Source: an uncultured Clostridium sp. | GTDB lineage: Bacteria; Bacillota; Clostridia; Clostridiales; Clostridiaceae | Direction of reading: 5' to 3' | DNA length: 64,000 nucleotides | Assembly: GCA_900540255.1 (NCBI GenBank) | Contig: UQFE01000001.1 | Span: 151,890-215,889 of the forward strand | Shown: piece after piece, positions 56,498-64,000 of the stretch | Numbering within the stretch: position 1 is the first letter of the stretch | Layout: every line of letters starts with the position of its first letter | Notes under the pieces: generated by a model | What the model saw: the letters and a program-made list of their open reading frames with translations, nothing else | Told to the model about the DNA's origin: nothing | Databases searched by the model: none | Position numbers and translations under genes: made by a program

Positions 56498-57142
56498 TTA
56501 AGATATAAATGCTGTTAATTTTTCTATAGCTTCATCCTTAGTATCATAACAATATTTAAAATTTTTAATTGCTTCTAAATCTTCACCTTTTAAAAAACTA
56601 ATTGATCTACTATTAGAATATACATCATCTTCACTTTCTATTTTAGGTACACCAGAATTATCTGTTTTGTATATTGCAAAATATCCATCCTTTTCTCCTA
56701 GATAATATTTATTAGGTAATAAAACACTTGTTGTTCCATCTTTAACAAATACTAACTTACTATCTTCTAGTGATTCTAAATTATATCCATTAGCTTCATA
56801 AAAATTAACTAAAAATTGTTCATTAATGTCATTTACAATTGAATTTTCCTTTTTAAAATCAGAAATACTTTGCTCCTTTTCAACTACACCTTGGTTCATT
56901 AAAACAACTATAATCCCATCATCTAATACATTTGAATTATTATAAACTGTTTTATCATCATTTTGATTATTTAAATTATCTTTATTTAGCAATTTTCCTG
57001 TAAAAAAATAAGTTCCAAAAAAACATATTACTACTGCTAAAACAATAATTCCAGATAATATAGAAATTTTTTTATTTAAGTGCTTTTTTTGTTTACCTAT
57101 TAATTCATTTTCTTTATCTTTATCAAATATTTCATTACTCAT
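56498..57142 (-). CDS. Hypothetical single-pass membrane protein (214 aa)
   Basis: The start at ATG 57142 follows GGGAGTG; an in-frame GTG at 57151 overlaps it. A short cytoplasmic Lys/Glu-rich N-terminus is followed by one membrane segment (about 28-49, ILSGIIVLAVVICFFGTYFF). A mainly polar extracytoplasmic domain follows, with an Asn/Asp-rich linker and a C-terminal region (SSVLLPNKYYLG, YFAIYKTDNSGVP) that looks beta-rich. No family recognised. Confidence 0.7.
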   Translation of the reverse strand: MSNEIFDKDKENELIGKQKKHLNKKISILSGIIVLAVVICFFGTYFFTGKLLNKDNLNNQNDDKTVYNNSNVLDDGIIVVLMNQGVVEKEQSISDFKKENSIVNDINEQFLVNFYEANGYNLESLEDSKLVFVKDGTTSVLLPNKYYLGEKDGYFAIYKTDNSGVPKIESEDDVYSNSRSISFLKGEDLEAIKNFKYCYDTKDEAIEKLTAFIS

Positions 57143-57220
57143 AAATATCACTCCCTTTTCTGTAATTATTGACAGCTTTCATAATGATATTCATGAATAT
57201 TTTACTTTTTTACTATTTTA

Positions 57221-57451
57221 TTACCACTCTATTGTTAATATTGTACAATCCTCTTTTTTTAAAGAAATTCTATATCCATCAATTAATAACCACTTTATGA
57301 GTTGTGTTTGAATTTCTTCTGATTCGTCCTGTATTGCTAAAATTGCGCTTATTTTGTTTATCCCCATATTTTTTCCCATATCTATATTTTCTTGAATCTT
57401 ACTTTTATGTCTTTCAAATTCACTTTTGTCTTGATTATTTGAATATTCCAT
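57221..57451 (-). CDS. Hypothetical protein (76 aa)
   Basis: A small soluble protein: a charged N-terminal helix (EFERHKSKIQENIDMGKNMGINKISAILAI), then a QTQLIKWLLIDGYRISL helix and a C-terminal strand. AAGGAGGGAATTT precedes the ATG, a very strong site. It lies 78 bp upstream of the membrane-protein gene on the same strand. I recognise no family. Confidence 0.65.
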   Translation of the reverse strand: MEYSNNQDKSEFERHKSKIQENIDMGKNMGINKISAILAIQDESEEIQTQLIKWLLIDGYRISLKKEDCTILTIEW

Positions 57452-57612
57452 ATAAATTCCCTCCTTATATTCAAAATATAATTAATAAATTATAATACTT
57501 ATTTTTCTAAAATATTAATTTTATATATATTAATATTTAAATTTACCACTTTTAAAATATACTTTTTCTTGATTCTTCATATAATATAAAGTATAATTTA
57601 TTTTTGAAATAT

Positions 57613-57721
57613 GGACAGTTCGGGAACCTCCTGTCATTAAACAAAACTAGGTAAATTTTTGATAAATAATTTAATATTTATTAAAACCTTAGGTTCCTAA
57701 TAATTTTTATTAGGAGGTTTT
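57613..57721 (+). ncRNA. preQ1-I riboswitch with combined terminator/RBS hairpin
   Basis: The aptamer (57613-57652) has stem P1 GACAG (57614-57618) with CTGTC (57631-57635), loop TTCGGGAACCTC, and the A-rich tail ATTAAACAAAACTAGGT whose AGG pairs with CCT of the loop to form the H-type pseudoknot. This is the preQ1 class I architecture. Downstream, CCTAATAA (57696-57703) pairs with TTATTAGG (57707-57714), extended by AAAACCT/AGGTTTT around a bulge and followed by T residues. The AGGAGG of queT (57712-57717) lies inside this hairpin, so it may block transcription, translation or both. The tail's AGGT could pair with ACCT at 57686 as an antiterminator. Confidence 0.85.
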
Positions 57722-57726
57722 TCAAA

Positions 57727-58227
57727 ATGAAAAACAATATAACAAAAAGATTAACTAGAACTGCAATAATTGCAGCAATCTACGCAGTAGTAACTATTGC
57801 AATATCACCATTTTCCTATGGAAGTATCCAATTTAGGATTTCAGAAATTTTAGTTTTATTAGCTATTTTTGATCCACTATACATAGGAGGACTTACACTT
57901 GGCTGTTTAATAGCTAATTTATTAGGCCCAAATGGACCAATGGATGTTATATTTGGAACATTAGCAACTTTTTTAAGTGTATGTGCCATTTATATTACTG
58001 GTAAACTTATTAGCAATTATAAACTTAAATTGTTTATTGCTTCCCTATGGCCAACAATTTTTAATGGTATTATTATAGGCTGGATGTTAAATAAATTATA
58101 TGGACTTCCACTATTTTTATCTATGGGTGAAGTTGCTTTAGGTGAATTTATGGTTGTAACTGTGATAGGTATTCCTTTGTTTATTGCAGCTGGAGCTAAA
58201 TTCAAAAATGTAATGATGTTAAAATAA
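57727..58227 (+). CDS. queT: preQ1 precursor transporter QueT
   Basis: A 166-residue membrane protein with about five hydrophobic segments, the S-component of an energy-coupling-factor (ECF) transporter. The conserved start RTAIIAAIYAVVTIAISPFSYGSIQFRISEILVLLAIFDP in outline (Gly-x-x-Gln-Phe-Arg-x-Ser-Glu) is the QueT family signature. Its uptake substrate is a queuosine precursor such as preQ1 or queuine, used by tgt and queA 3 kb away. Directly under a preQ1-I riboswitch; its AGGAGG is in the switch hairpin. Shared ECF energising genes are elsewhere. Confidence 0.93.
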   Translation: MKNNITKRLTRTAIIAAIYAVVTIAISPFSYGSIQFRISEILVLLAIFDPLYIGGLTLGCLIANLLGPNGPMDVIFGTLATFLSVCAIYITGKLISNYKLKLFIASLWPTIFNGIIIGWMLNKLYGLPLFLSMGEVALGEFMVVTVIGIPLFIAAGAKFKNVMMLK

Positions 58228-58231
58228 TTTT

Positions 58232-58259
58232 AGGACAACCTATTTGTAATGGTTGTCCT
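58232..58259. terminator. Intrinsic terminator of queT
   Basis: AGGACAACC (58232-58240) pairs perfectly with GGTTGTCCT (58251-58259), followed by TTTT. Confidence 0.88.
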
Positions 58260-58323
58260 TTTATGTATAAATAATATATTTTATTAATAAATTTACTTTT
58301 ATCTTTTAAATTATATTTTCTTA

Positions 58324-60174
58324 TCAATATTTAGAAAATATAATTTTTCCAACTCCAATCCCCATTGATATTGTAAGCATTATTGGTATGAACTCTTTTA
58401 TTCCTTCACTTTCTATTTCTTCATCCTCACTTTCCCCTTCATCATTATTGTTCTTATTGCTATTTAAATATTCAAAGTATTCATCCTCATTTTCTATATT
58501 ATTTTCATCATCATCATCTGAAATAATATCTGGGTTAATTTCTACACTACTTTCTTTATCATCTTCTTTTAAATCAATAATAAGATTATAATTTATAAGC
58601 TTTATACCATAATTTTTCCATCTTTCTTTTATCAATTCTCTCATTTCACCAATTACTTCAAAATCTATATCTTCTCCAAAATCATATTCATTTCCACCAT
58701 TTATCAAAAAATCTATAGTGGTTAATGTATAATATTCCTCATCATTTACCTCCGAGCCATCATTTAATTGTATTGAAGTAATTTTATCCCTTGAAGAATC
58801 ATAATAAACCGTTAATCCAGAAAATTGTCCCCATCCAAATTCATATGTATTTATTCCGTGTTTTATTAACTCTTTTAACTTTGCACCTGTAACCTTAACA
58901 GTAATAATCTTATCATCAAAAGGTAATATTTTATATATATCCTCTACTGTTACATCACCTTTGTAAAGAGAATCTTTTATTCTATCTCCATTAATTATAG
59001 AAACCTGAGTATTTCCAATTTCCCTTAAAGTTTCAGCAATAGTTACTCCTAATTTTGAAATACTATTTTCTCCATCATGAATTAAATCAAAATTTAATTC
59101 TGTGACTTTTTCATATAACATTGAATTTAATTTTTCTTTATACTCTTCAACAATCTTCTTTATTGCTATATCTTCTTCAAATTCATTTTCTGGACTTTCA
59201 TTATAAAAAACTCTTGTATTTGCTTTTACATTTATAACATTGTTATCTTCATCCACAGTAAAATTCAAAACTGATAATCCTCTTCCATTATATCCTGCTT
59301 GAACTATAGGAATATTTTTACCTGAAATTTCATTTTCTATAAATCCATCAATAAACTTATGACTATTAGATGATATAACTGCATCAATATCATTTGCCTT
59401 TTTTGCAATTTCCGCTGCTTCTCCTATTATAATATTATCTTCATCTTTTTCTGAAGGTAAATTTGTTAATGCAATTATTATATCTGCCCCTTTATCCCTA
59501 ACTTCCTCAGAGTATTTATTTAATGAATCTAAAGCATCTAAAACCTTTAACCCTTTAATATTTCCTAATTTTTCATTTTTTAAAATCCCTTCTGTTACAA
59601 TTCCAATAAATGCAACATTTATGTTCTCAACTTCTTCTATAACATATGGAACTGCATATTCAGGAACACTACCTGTTTCTTCATCAATTAAATTTGAAGC
59701 AACAAACTTAAAGTTTACTTGATTTGATAAATTTCTAAGATTATTTCTACCTAAATCATATTCATGATTTCCAATTACTGATGCTACTACACCTATTTCA
59801 TCCATCATTTTATTTACAACTTCTTCATTTAATTTCTTTGATATTCCTGTACCTTCATATAAATTTCCACCAGCTACAGTTATAACACCATATTTACCAT
59901 TTTCTTTCTCTTTAATTTTATATTCTTTTATTATACTTGTTAATTTAGATGCACCTATATTTTTTTCCGATTCTAAAACCTTTCCATGAAAATCATTAAA
60001 AGTTAATATATCAATAACTTTATTGTTTTCTTCTACTAAATTAAACTCATCTCTTATTGTTTTACTATTCTTATTTTCTATTTCATATGCATTTATAGTT
60101 TTATATTGAATGCCAATTACAACACTGAAAATAATTATACTAATTATTATTATTAACTTATTGCACCTTTGCAT
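58324..60174 (-). CDS. Surface 5'-nucleotidase / cyclic nucleotide phosphodiesterase
   Basis: A 616-residue secreted metallophosphoesterase. The start is ATG 60174, five bases after GGAGG; in-frame ATGs at 60186 and 60192 lack a site. It has a signal/anchor at about residues 6-24. The metallophosphatase domain has LTFNDFHGKV, AGGNLYEGTG, GNHEYDLG and SNSHKFIDG with the Asp/His/Asn metal ligands. The 5'-nucleotidase C-terminal domain (about 345-510) has SIINGDRIKDS, LPFDDKIITVKVTG and GWGQFSGL. A highly acidic linker (about 525-585) and a C-terminal hydrophobic segment follow, so it may be tethered at both ends or be C-terminally anchored. It releases nucleosides and phosphate outside the cell. 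Confidence 0.9.
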   Translation of the reverse strand: MQRCNKLIIIISIIIFSVVIGIQYKTINAYEIENKNSKTIRDEFNLVEENNKVIDILTFNDFHGKVLESEKNIGASKLTSIIKEYKIKEKENGKYGVITVAGGNLYEGTGISKKLNEEVVNKMMDEIGVVASVIGNHEYDLGRNNLRNLSNQVNFKFVASNLIDEETGSVPEYAVPYVIEEVENINVAFIGIVTEGILKNEKLGNIKGLKVLDALDSLNKYSEEVRDKGADIIIALTNLPSEKDEDNIIIGEAAEIAKKANDIDAVISSNSHKFIDGFIENEISGKNIPIVQAGYNGRGLSVLNFTVDEDNNVINVKANTRVFYNESPENEFEEDIAIKKIVEEYKEKLNSMLYEKVTELNFDLIHDGENSISKLGVTIAETLREIGNTQVSIINGDRIKDSLYKGDVTVEDIYKILPFDDKIITVKVTGAKLKELIKHGINTYEFGWGQFSGLTVYYDSSRDKITSIQLNDGSEVNDEEYYTLTTIDFLINGGNEYDFGEDIDFEVIGEMRELIKERWKNYGIKLINYNLIIDLKEDDKESSVEINPDIISDDDDENNIENEDEYFEYLNSNKNNNDEGESEDEEIESEGIKEFIPIMLTISMGIGVGKIIFSKY

Positions 60175-60192
60175 ATTATCCTCCATAAACAT

Positions 60193-60572
60193 TATTAAAA
60201 AATTATATTTTTACAAAATATTTTACATTATTGTATATATAGTTTCAATATTTTTAAATATTGTAATATCATTTTATTTTTATGCATTATTTGAATGTTA
60301 ACTTTATAGTAAACACTAAATATACATAATTTAAAATATAATTAACCTATTTTTAATCATAATAACTTTTAAATATAGTATTTTTTCATAATAATTTAGA
60401 AATGTTAACATTTACTTAAACAAAGTCTATATTTTTTATAAACATTTCATTACTAAATAAAAATCATTTCTACTTGTAATTATTTTATATATATATGATA
60501 AAATATATTTATAAAAGTAAATATTTCCCTTAAACATTTCCTAAAATTATAAATTAAAGGTAGGCGATAATA
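60193..60572. promoter_or_regulatory. Gene-free promoter region of feoB with a perfect palindrome
   Basis: No gene is seen in these 380 bp. A perfect 14-bp palindrome AAATGTTAACATTT lies at 60400-60413, and the word AAACATTTC (or AACATTTA) recurs near 60407, 60443 and 60533. No classical Fur box (GATAATGATTATC-like) was convincing. Sites for the feoB regulator probably lie here, but which is unproven. Confidence 0.4.
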
Positions 60573-62936
60573 ATGACTTTAGATCAATTAATTGTTGGAA
60601 AAAGTGCTACCATAGTATCGGTTGGTGGTGCAGGAGCATTAAGAAATCACTTATTAGATATGGGACTTACCCCAGGAACTGAAGTTTCATTAATAAAAAC
60701 TGCACCAATGAATGACCCAATAGAATTACGATTAAGAGGATATGAATTAACATTAAGACTTCAAGATGCAGCTAAAATAGAAATTAAAGATATTCATCCT
60801 ACAGAAGACTCTAAAAAGCATAAAGAAAGAATCAAAGATATTCCACACCCTCAAGTTGGAGAAATGGATATTTATCATGTCCGTAAAAAAGGTAATGAGT
60901 TATCAGCTGGAGCTCCTTTAAGCTTTGGGTTAATAGGAAACCAGAATTCCGGAAAAACAACTTTATTTAACCAATTAACTGGTAGTAATCAACATGTAGG
61001 AAATTTCCCTGGTGTAACAGTCGATAGAAAGGATGGAGTAATTAAAAATCACCCTGAAGCTACTGTTACAGACCTTCCTGGAATATACTCACTTTCTCCT
61101 TATACAGATGAAGAAATTGTAACTAGAGATTTCTTAATTAATAACAAACCAAAAGGAATAATAAACATTGTAGATGCAACTAATATTGAACGTAATCTTT
61201 ATTTAACTATGCAGTTAATTGAAATGGATATTCCAATAGTACTTGCACTTAATATGATGGATGAAGTTCAAGAAAATGGTGGAACTATTAAAGTAAATTT
61301 ATTAGAACAAACCCTTGGGATTCCCGTAATTCCAATTTCAGCATCAAAAAATATGGGTATTGATGAACTTATTGAACATGCTATTCATGTTGCAAGATTT
61401 AATGAATGTCCTGGAAGATTAGATTTTTGTGATGAAAGTATTTCACCTGAACAAGCTGCAATACACAGATGTATTCATGCCATAATGCATTTAACTGATG
61501 ACCATGCTAGAAATGCTCATATTCCCGAAAGATTTGCTGCTACTAAATTAGTTGAAGGTGATCATCTTATTTTAAATGCATTAAAATTAAATACTAATGA
61601 AAAGCAAATGTTAGAACATATAATAATTGAAATGGAAAATGAAGTTGGTAAGGATAGACAATCAGCCCTTGCTGATATGAGGTTTAGCTTCATAAATAAG
61701 GTCTGTGATAATACAGTAATAAAGCCACTTGAAAGTAAGCCACATAAGCGAAGTGTAAAAATGGATAATATACTTACAGGTAAATATACTGCCCTTCCTT
61801 CTTTTGTTGCAATCATGGCACTAATATTTTGGCTTACCTTTAATATAATAGGTTCATCTTTATCAGATTTATTAACATTAGCTATTGAATGGTTTACTAA
61901 ACTTTGTGATAAAGGTTTAACTGCTTATGGTTTAAATCCAACAGTTAAGTCATTAATTATTGATGGTATATTTGGAGGTGTTGGAAGTGTACTTAGCTTT
62001 TTACCTATTATAGTAGTTCTATTTTTCTTTTTATCAATATTAGAAGATAGTGGTTATATGGCAAGAATTGCATTTATAATGGACAAACTATTAAGAAAAC
62101 TAGGACTTTCAGGAAGAAGTTTTGTTCCATTACTTATTGGATTTGGATGTTCTGTTCCTGCAATTATGGCAACAAGAACATTATCATCTGAGCGTGATAG
62201 AAAAATGACTATATTGTTAATTCCTTTTATGAGCTGTTCTGCAAAATTACCAATTTACGCATTATTTACTTATGCATTTTTCCCTAAATATCGTGCATTA
62301 GTTATGGTACTTTTATATTTTATAGGAATTATTATAGGAATACTATTTTCTCTATTACTAAAAAATAGTGCTTTTAAAGGTGAACCTATTCCATTTGTAA
62401 TGGAACTTCCAAACTATAGATTCCCTAGTCCTAAAAGTGTTTGGCAATTAATTTGGAATAAAGCAAAAGATTTTATTACAAGAGCATTTACTATAATATT
62501 TGTGGCAACTATTATTATATGGTTCTTACAAACATTTGATTTAAGACTTAATGTAGTATATGATTCTAGTAAAAGCTTGCTTTCCGGAATAGGTGGATTC
62601 ATTTCTCCAATATTTGCTCCTCTTGGATTTGGCGATTGGAGAATATCAACAGCTTTAATTACTGGATTTACAGCAAAAGAAAGTGTAGTAAGTACTTTAA
62701 CAGTTTTATTAGGTGGAAAAACTTCTGCACTATCAACATTATTTACTCCTTTTACTGCATTTGTATTTTTAATTTTCACACTATTATATACGCCTTGTGT
62801 TGCTGCAATAGCTTGTGTAAAAAGAGAATTAGGCTCTAGAAAAGCTGCTCTTGAAATTGTTTTATTACAATGTGGTATAGCTTGGATTGTAGCTTTTATA
62901 ATTCATACTATTGGAAGTTTATTAGGTATTGCTTAA
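60573..62936 (+). CDS. feoB: Ferrous iron transporter, FeoA-FeoB fusion
   Basis: A 787-residue Fe(II) importer. Residues 1-75 form a FeoA (SH3-like) domain: LDQLIVGKSATIVSVGG, GALRNHLLDMGLTPG, and RLRGYELTLR. The GTPase domain follows: G1 GNQNSGKT (122-129), G3 DLPG, G4 NMMDE, and a GDI-like helical domain. The membrane core has two Gate motifs, including GFGCSVPAIMATR and LIPFMSCSAKLPIYALF with the conserved Cys residues, then AKESVVSTLTVLLG. Separate feoA genes are usual; the fusion suggests obligate coupling. It ends at a terminator. The start follows AAAGGTAGGCGA. Confidence 0.95.
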   Translation: MTLDQLIVGKSATIVSVGGAGALRNHLLDMGLTPGTEVSLIKTAPMNDPIELRLRGYELTLRLQDAAKIEIKDIHPTEDSKKHKERIKDIPHPQVGEMDIYHVRKKGNELSAGAPLSFGLIGNQNSGKTTLFNQLTGSNQHVGNFPGVTVDRKDGVIKNHPEATVTDLPGIYSLSPYTDEEIVTRDFLINNKPKGIINIVDATNIERNLYLTMQLIEMDIPIVLALNMMDEVQENGGTIKVNLLEQTLGIPVIPISASKNMGIDELIEHAIHVARFNECPGRLDFCDESISPEQAAIHRCIHAIMHLTDDHARNAHIPERFAATKLVEGDHLILNALKLNTNEKQMLEHIIIEMENEVGKDRQSALADMRFSFINKVCDNTVIKPLESKPHKRSVKMDNILTGKYTALPSFVAIMALIFWLTFNIIGSSLSDLLTLAIEWFTKLCDKGLTAYGLNPTVKSLIIDGIFGGVGSVLSFLPIIVVLFFFLSILEDSGYMARIAFIMDKLLRKLGLSGRSFVPLLIGFGCSVPAIMATRTLSSERDRKMTILLIPFMSCSAKLPIYALFTYAFFPKYRALVMVLLYFIGIIIGILFSLLLKNSAFKGEPIPFVMELPNYRFPSPKSVWQLIWNKAKDFITRAFTIIFVATIIIWFLQTFDLRLNVVYDSSKSLLSGIGGFISPIFAPLGFGDWRISTALITGFTAKESVVSTLTVLLGGKTSALSTLFTPFTAFVFLIFTLLYTPCVAAIACVKRELGSRKAALEIVLLQCGIAWIVAFIIHTIGSLLGIA

Positions 62937-62947
62937 AAAAGCAAAAA

Positions 62948-62969
62948 AAATTTAGCTTAAGCTGAATTT
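62948..62969 (+). terminator. Intrinsic terminator of feoB
   Basis: AAATTTAGC and GCTGAATTT form the stem with a TTAA loop (one wobble), followed by T residues. Confidence 0.75.
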
Positions 62970-62975
62970 TTTAAC

Positions 62976-63002
62976 AGACTGTTGACAAAGTGTCAGCAGT
63001 CT
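62976..63002 (+). mobile_element. Left end of the IS1182-type element (hairpin)
   Basis: AGACTGTTGACA and TGTCAGCAGTCT pair over 12 bp around AAG (11 matches). This is the kind of subterminal palindrome found at ends of IS1182-like elements in Firmicutes, and it precedes the transposase start by 66 bp. The outermost base of the IS cannot be fixed because the right end lies outside the window. Confidence 0.6.
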
Positions 63003-63067
63003 TTATTTTTATCCAAATATGTAATATAATTTAAAATATATAAATTTGTTACATAGAGGTTTTATTA

Positions 63068-64000
63068 ATGGTAAACGAAAGAAAAGAAGCACAAAGTGAA
63101 ATAGAAGTAGTAATGTTAGAAGAATTAGTCCCACAAGACCATTTATTAAGGAAAATTGATAAATATATAGATTTTTCATTCATTAGGGATTTAACTAGGG
63201 ATTTGTATTGTCATACAAATGGTCGACCAGCTGTTGATCCAGTAGTATTATTTAAAATGTTATTTATAGGATATCTTTATGGCATACGCTCCGAAAGGCA
63301 GTTAGTTAAAGATATAGAAGTAAATTTAGCATATAGATGGTTTTTAGGATATTCAATTACAGAGAAAATTCCAGATTCATCTACAATAAGTCAGAATAGA
63401 ATTAGAAGATTTAAAGGTACTGATATTCCCCAGAAAATATTTGATAATATAGTTTTTCAAGCTATGGAAAAAGATTTAGTTGGAGGTAAAATTCTTTATT
63501 CTGATTCAACTCATATAAAAGCAAATGCTAATAAAAGAAAGTTTGAAAAAGTTGAAGTAGACGTAACTCCTAAGGAATATATAGAACAGTTAGATATTGA
63601 TGTTAATGAAGATAGAGAGAATCATAATAAAAAGCCTTTAAAACCAATAAAGTTCAAAAAAGAAACAAAAGAAATTAAGAAAAGTACAACTTCCTGATAG
63701 TGGATATATGATGAGAGATAATAAACCCGAAGTCTTTTTTTTATTTAGACCATAGAACTGTAGATAGTAAAAATAATATAATTATGGATGTTCATGTTAT
63801 CCCTGGTAACGTCAGCGATAGCGAACCAATATTAAAGAGAATAGATAGAATTAAAGAAACATTTAATGTAAACCCTAAGTATCTTGGTTTAGATGCAGGA
63901 TATTCAACTAATCCTATTTTTAAAGGAATAATAGATAGAGATATAATACCTGTTGTTGCATATAGACGTTCTCCTCATAAAAAATGAATGTATACAAAGA
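63068..64000 (+). pseudogene. IS1182 family transposase, frameshifted and truncated by window edge
   Basis: The N-terminal part (63068-63697) is typical of IS1182 transposases: EVVMLEELVPQDHLLRKIDKYIDF in outline, HTNGRPAVDPVVLFKMLFIGYLYGIRSERQLV, and DSSTISQNRIRRF. Three lesions break the frame. A 2-nt loss near 63691 turns KSTT-DPDSG into KSTTS-stop. An extra T in the eight-T run 63735-63742 shifts the next segment. A TGA at 63985 interrupts SPHKK-MYTK, where GGA would be expected. Between them, PDSGYMMRDNKPE and YLDHRTVDSKNN continue the family sequence in changed frames, and GNVSDSEP and GLDAGYSTNP follow. It is therefore inactive unless helped in trans. It sits immediately 3' of feoB. 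Confidence 0.88.

Noticed and set aside
1..64000. CRISPR array, prophage, toxin-antitoxin or other defence system
   Set aside because: No regularly spaced repeats, cas-like, phage structural, or paired toxin-antitoxin genes were recognised. The SNF2 helicase stands alone without the nuclease or methylase partners expected of a DISARM-like or similar defence locus.

Overview
The window is very AT-rich, with tightly packed genes, strong AGGAGG-type ribosome binding sites, frequent TTG/GTG starts and a spore-lineage gene (ytaF). This, with a reverse rubrerythrin, a water-forming-type NADH oxidase, an fused FeoA-FeoB, a sortase-anchored amylopullulanase and the order ruvA-ruvB-queA-tgt-yajC, points to an anaerobic Firmicute, most likely Clostridium sensu stricto. 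The species assignment is inference. Almost everything looks like chromosomal core or metabolic sequence. There is no prophage, CRISPR array, rRNA or tRNA that I could recognise, and I found no convincing undescribed multi-gene system; the more unusual signals are small cis-acting structures and small proteins.

Layout. 1-8.4 kb: topB (cut by the window edge), a MATE exporter, a class B penicillin-binding protein, a glyoxalase, a tiny Lys-rich protein, yqeC and a HAD phosphatase. 8.4-20.6 kb: an unknown membrane protein, glycogen synthase, a GadC/YjeM-like amino acid antiporter, a PHP phosphatase, a large SWIM/SNF2 helicase, and a GH31 glucosidase divergent from an AraC regulator. 20.7-27.3 kb: an FtsX-type ABC exporter, ytaF, a pentapeptide protein, and the reverse rubrerythrin/DUF1540 pair. 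27.3-33.1 kb: TPR protein, PHP protein, truA, M19 dipeptidase, cutC and two unknowns.

33.2-41.7 kb holds two transport loci. The molybdate ABC operon modABC is divergent from a one-component HTH/substrate-binding regulator, and the branched-chain amino acid operon is livJ/K-H-M-G-F. 41.8-50.7 kb carries a GHL10-like glycoside hydrolase, an NADH oxidase with a Rex-like upstream site, and an 1854-residue sortase-anchored amylopullulanase with a near-consensus cre site. 51-55.7 kb is the ruvAB-queA-tgt-yajC-TIGR04086 run. 55.9-64 kb has three small unknown proteins, a preQ1 riboswitch upstream of queT, a surface 5'-nucleotidase, feoB, and a decayed IS1182-type transposase running off the end.

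Connected themes. queT with its preQ1 riboswitch supplies the precursor used by tgt and queA 3 kb away. The amylopullulanase, GH31 glucosidase, AraC regulator and glgA form a starch/glycogen carbohydrate theme. Molybdate uptake plus yqeC suggests a molybdenum (possibly selenium-dependent) hydroxylase elsewhere in the genome. Three copies of a 66-98 bp element with GGGG-TGTCG ends each sit 6-10 bp beyond the stop codon of a minus-strand gene. A perfect 11-bp hairpin masks the ribosome binding site between yajC and the TIGR04086 gene.
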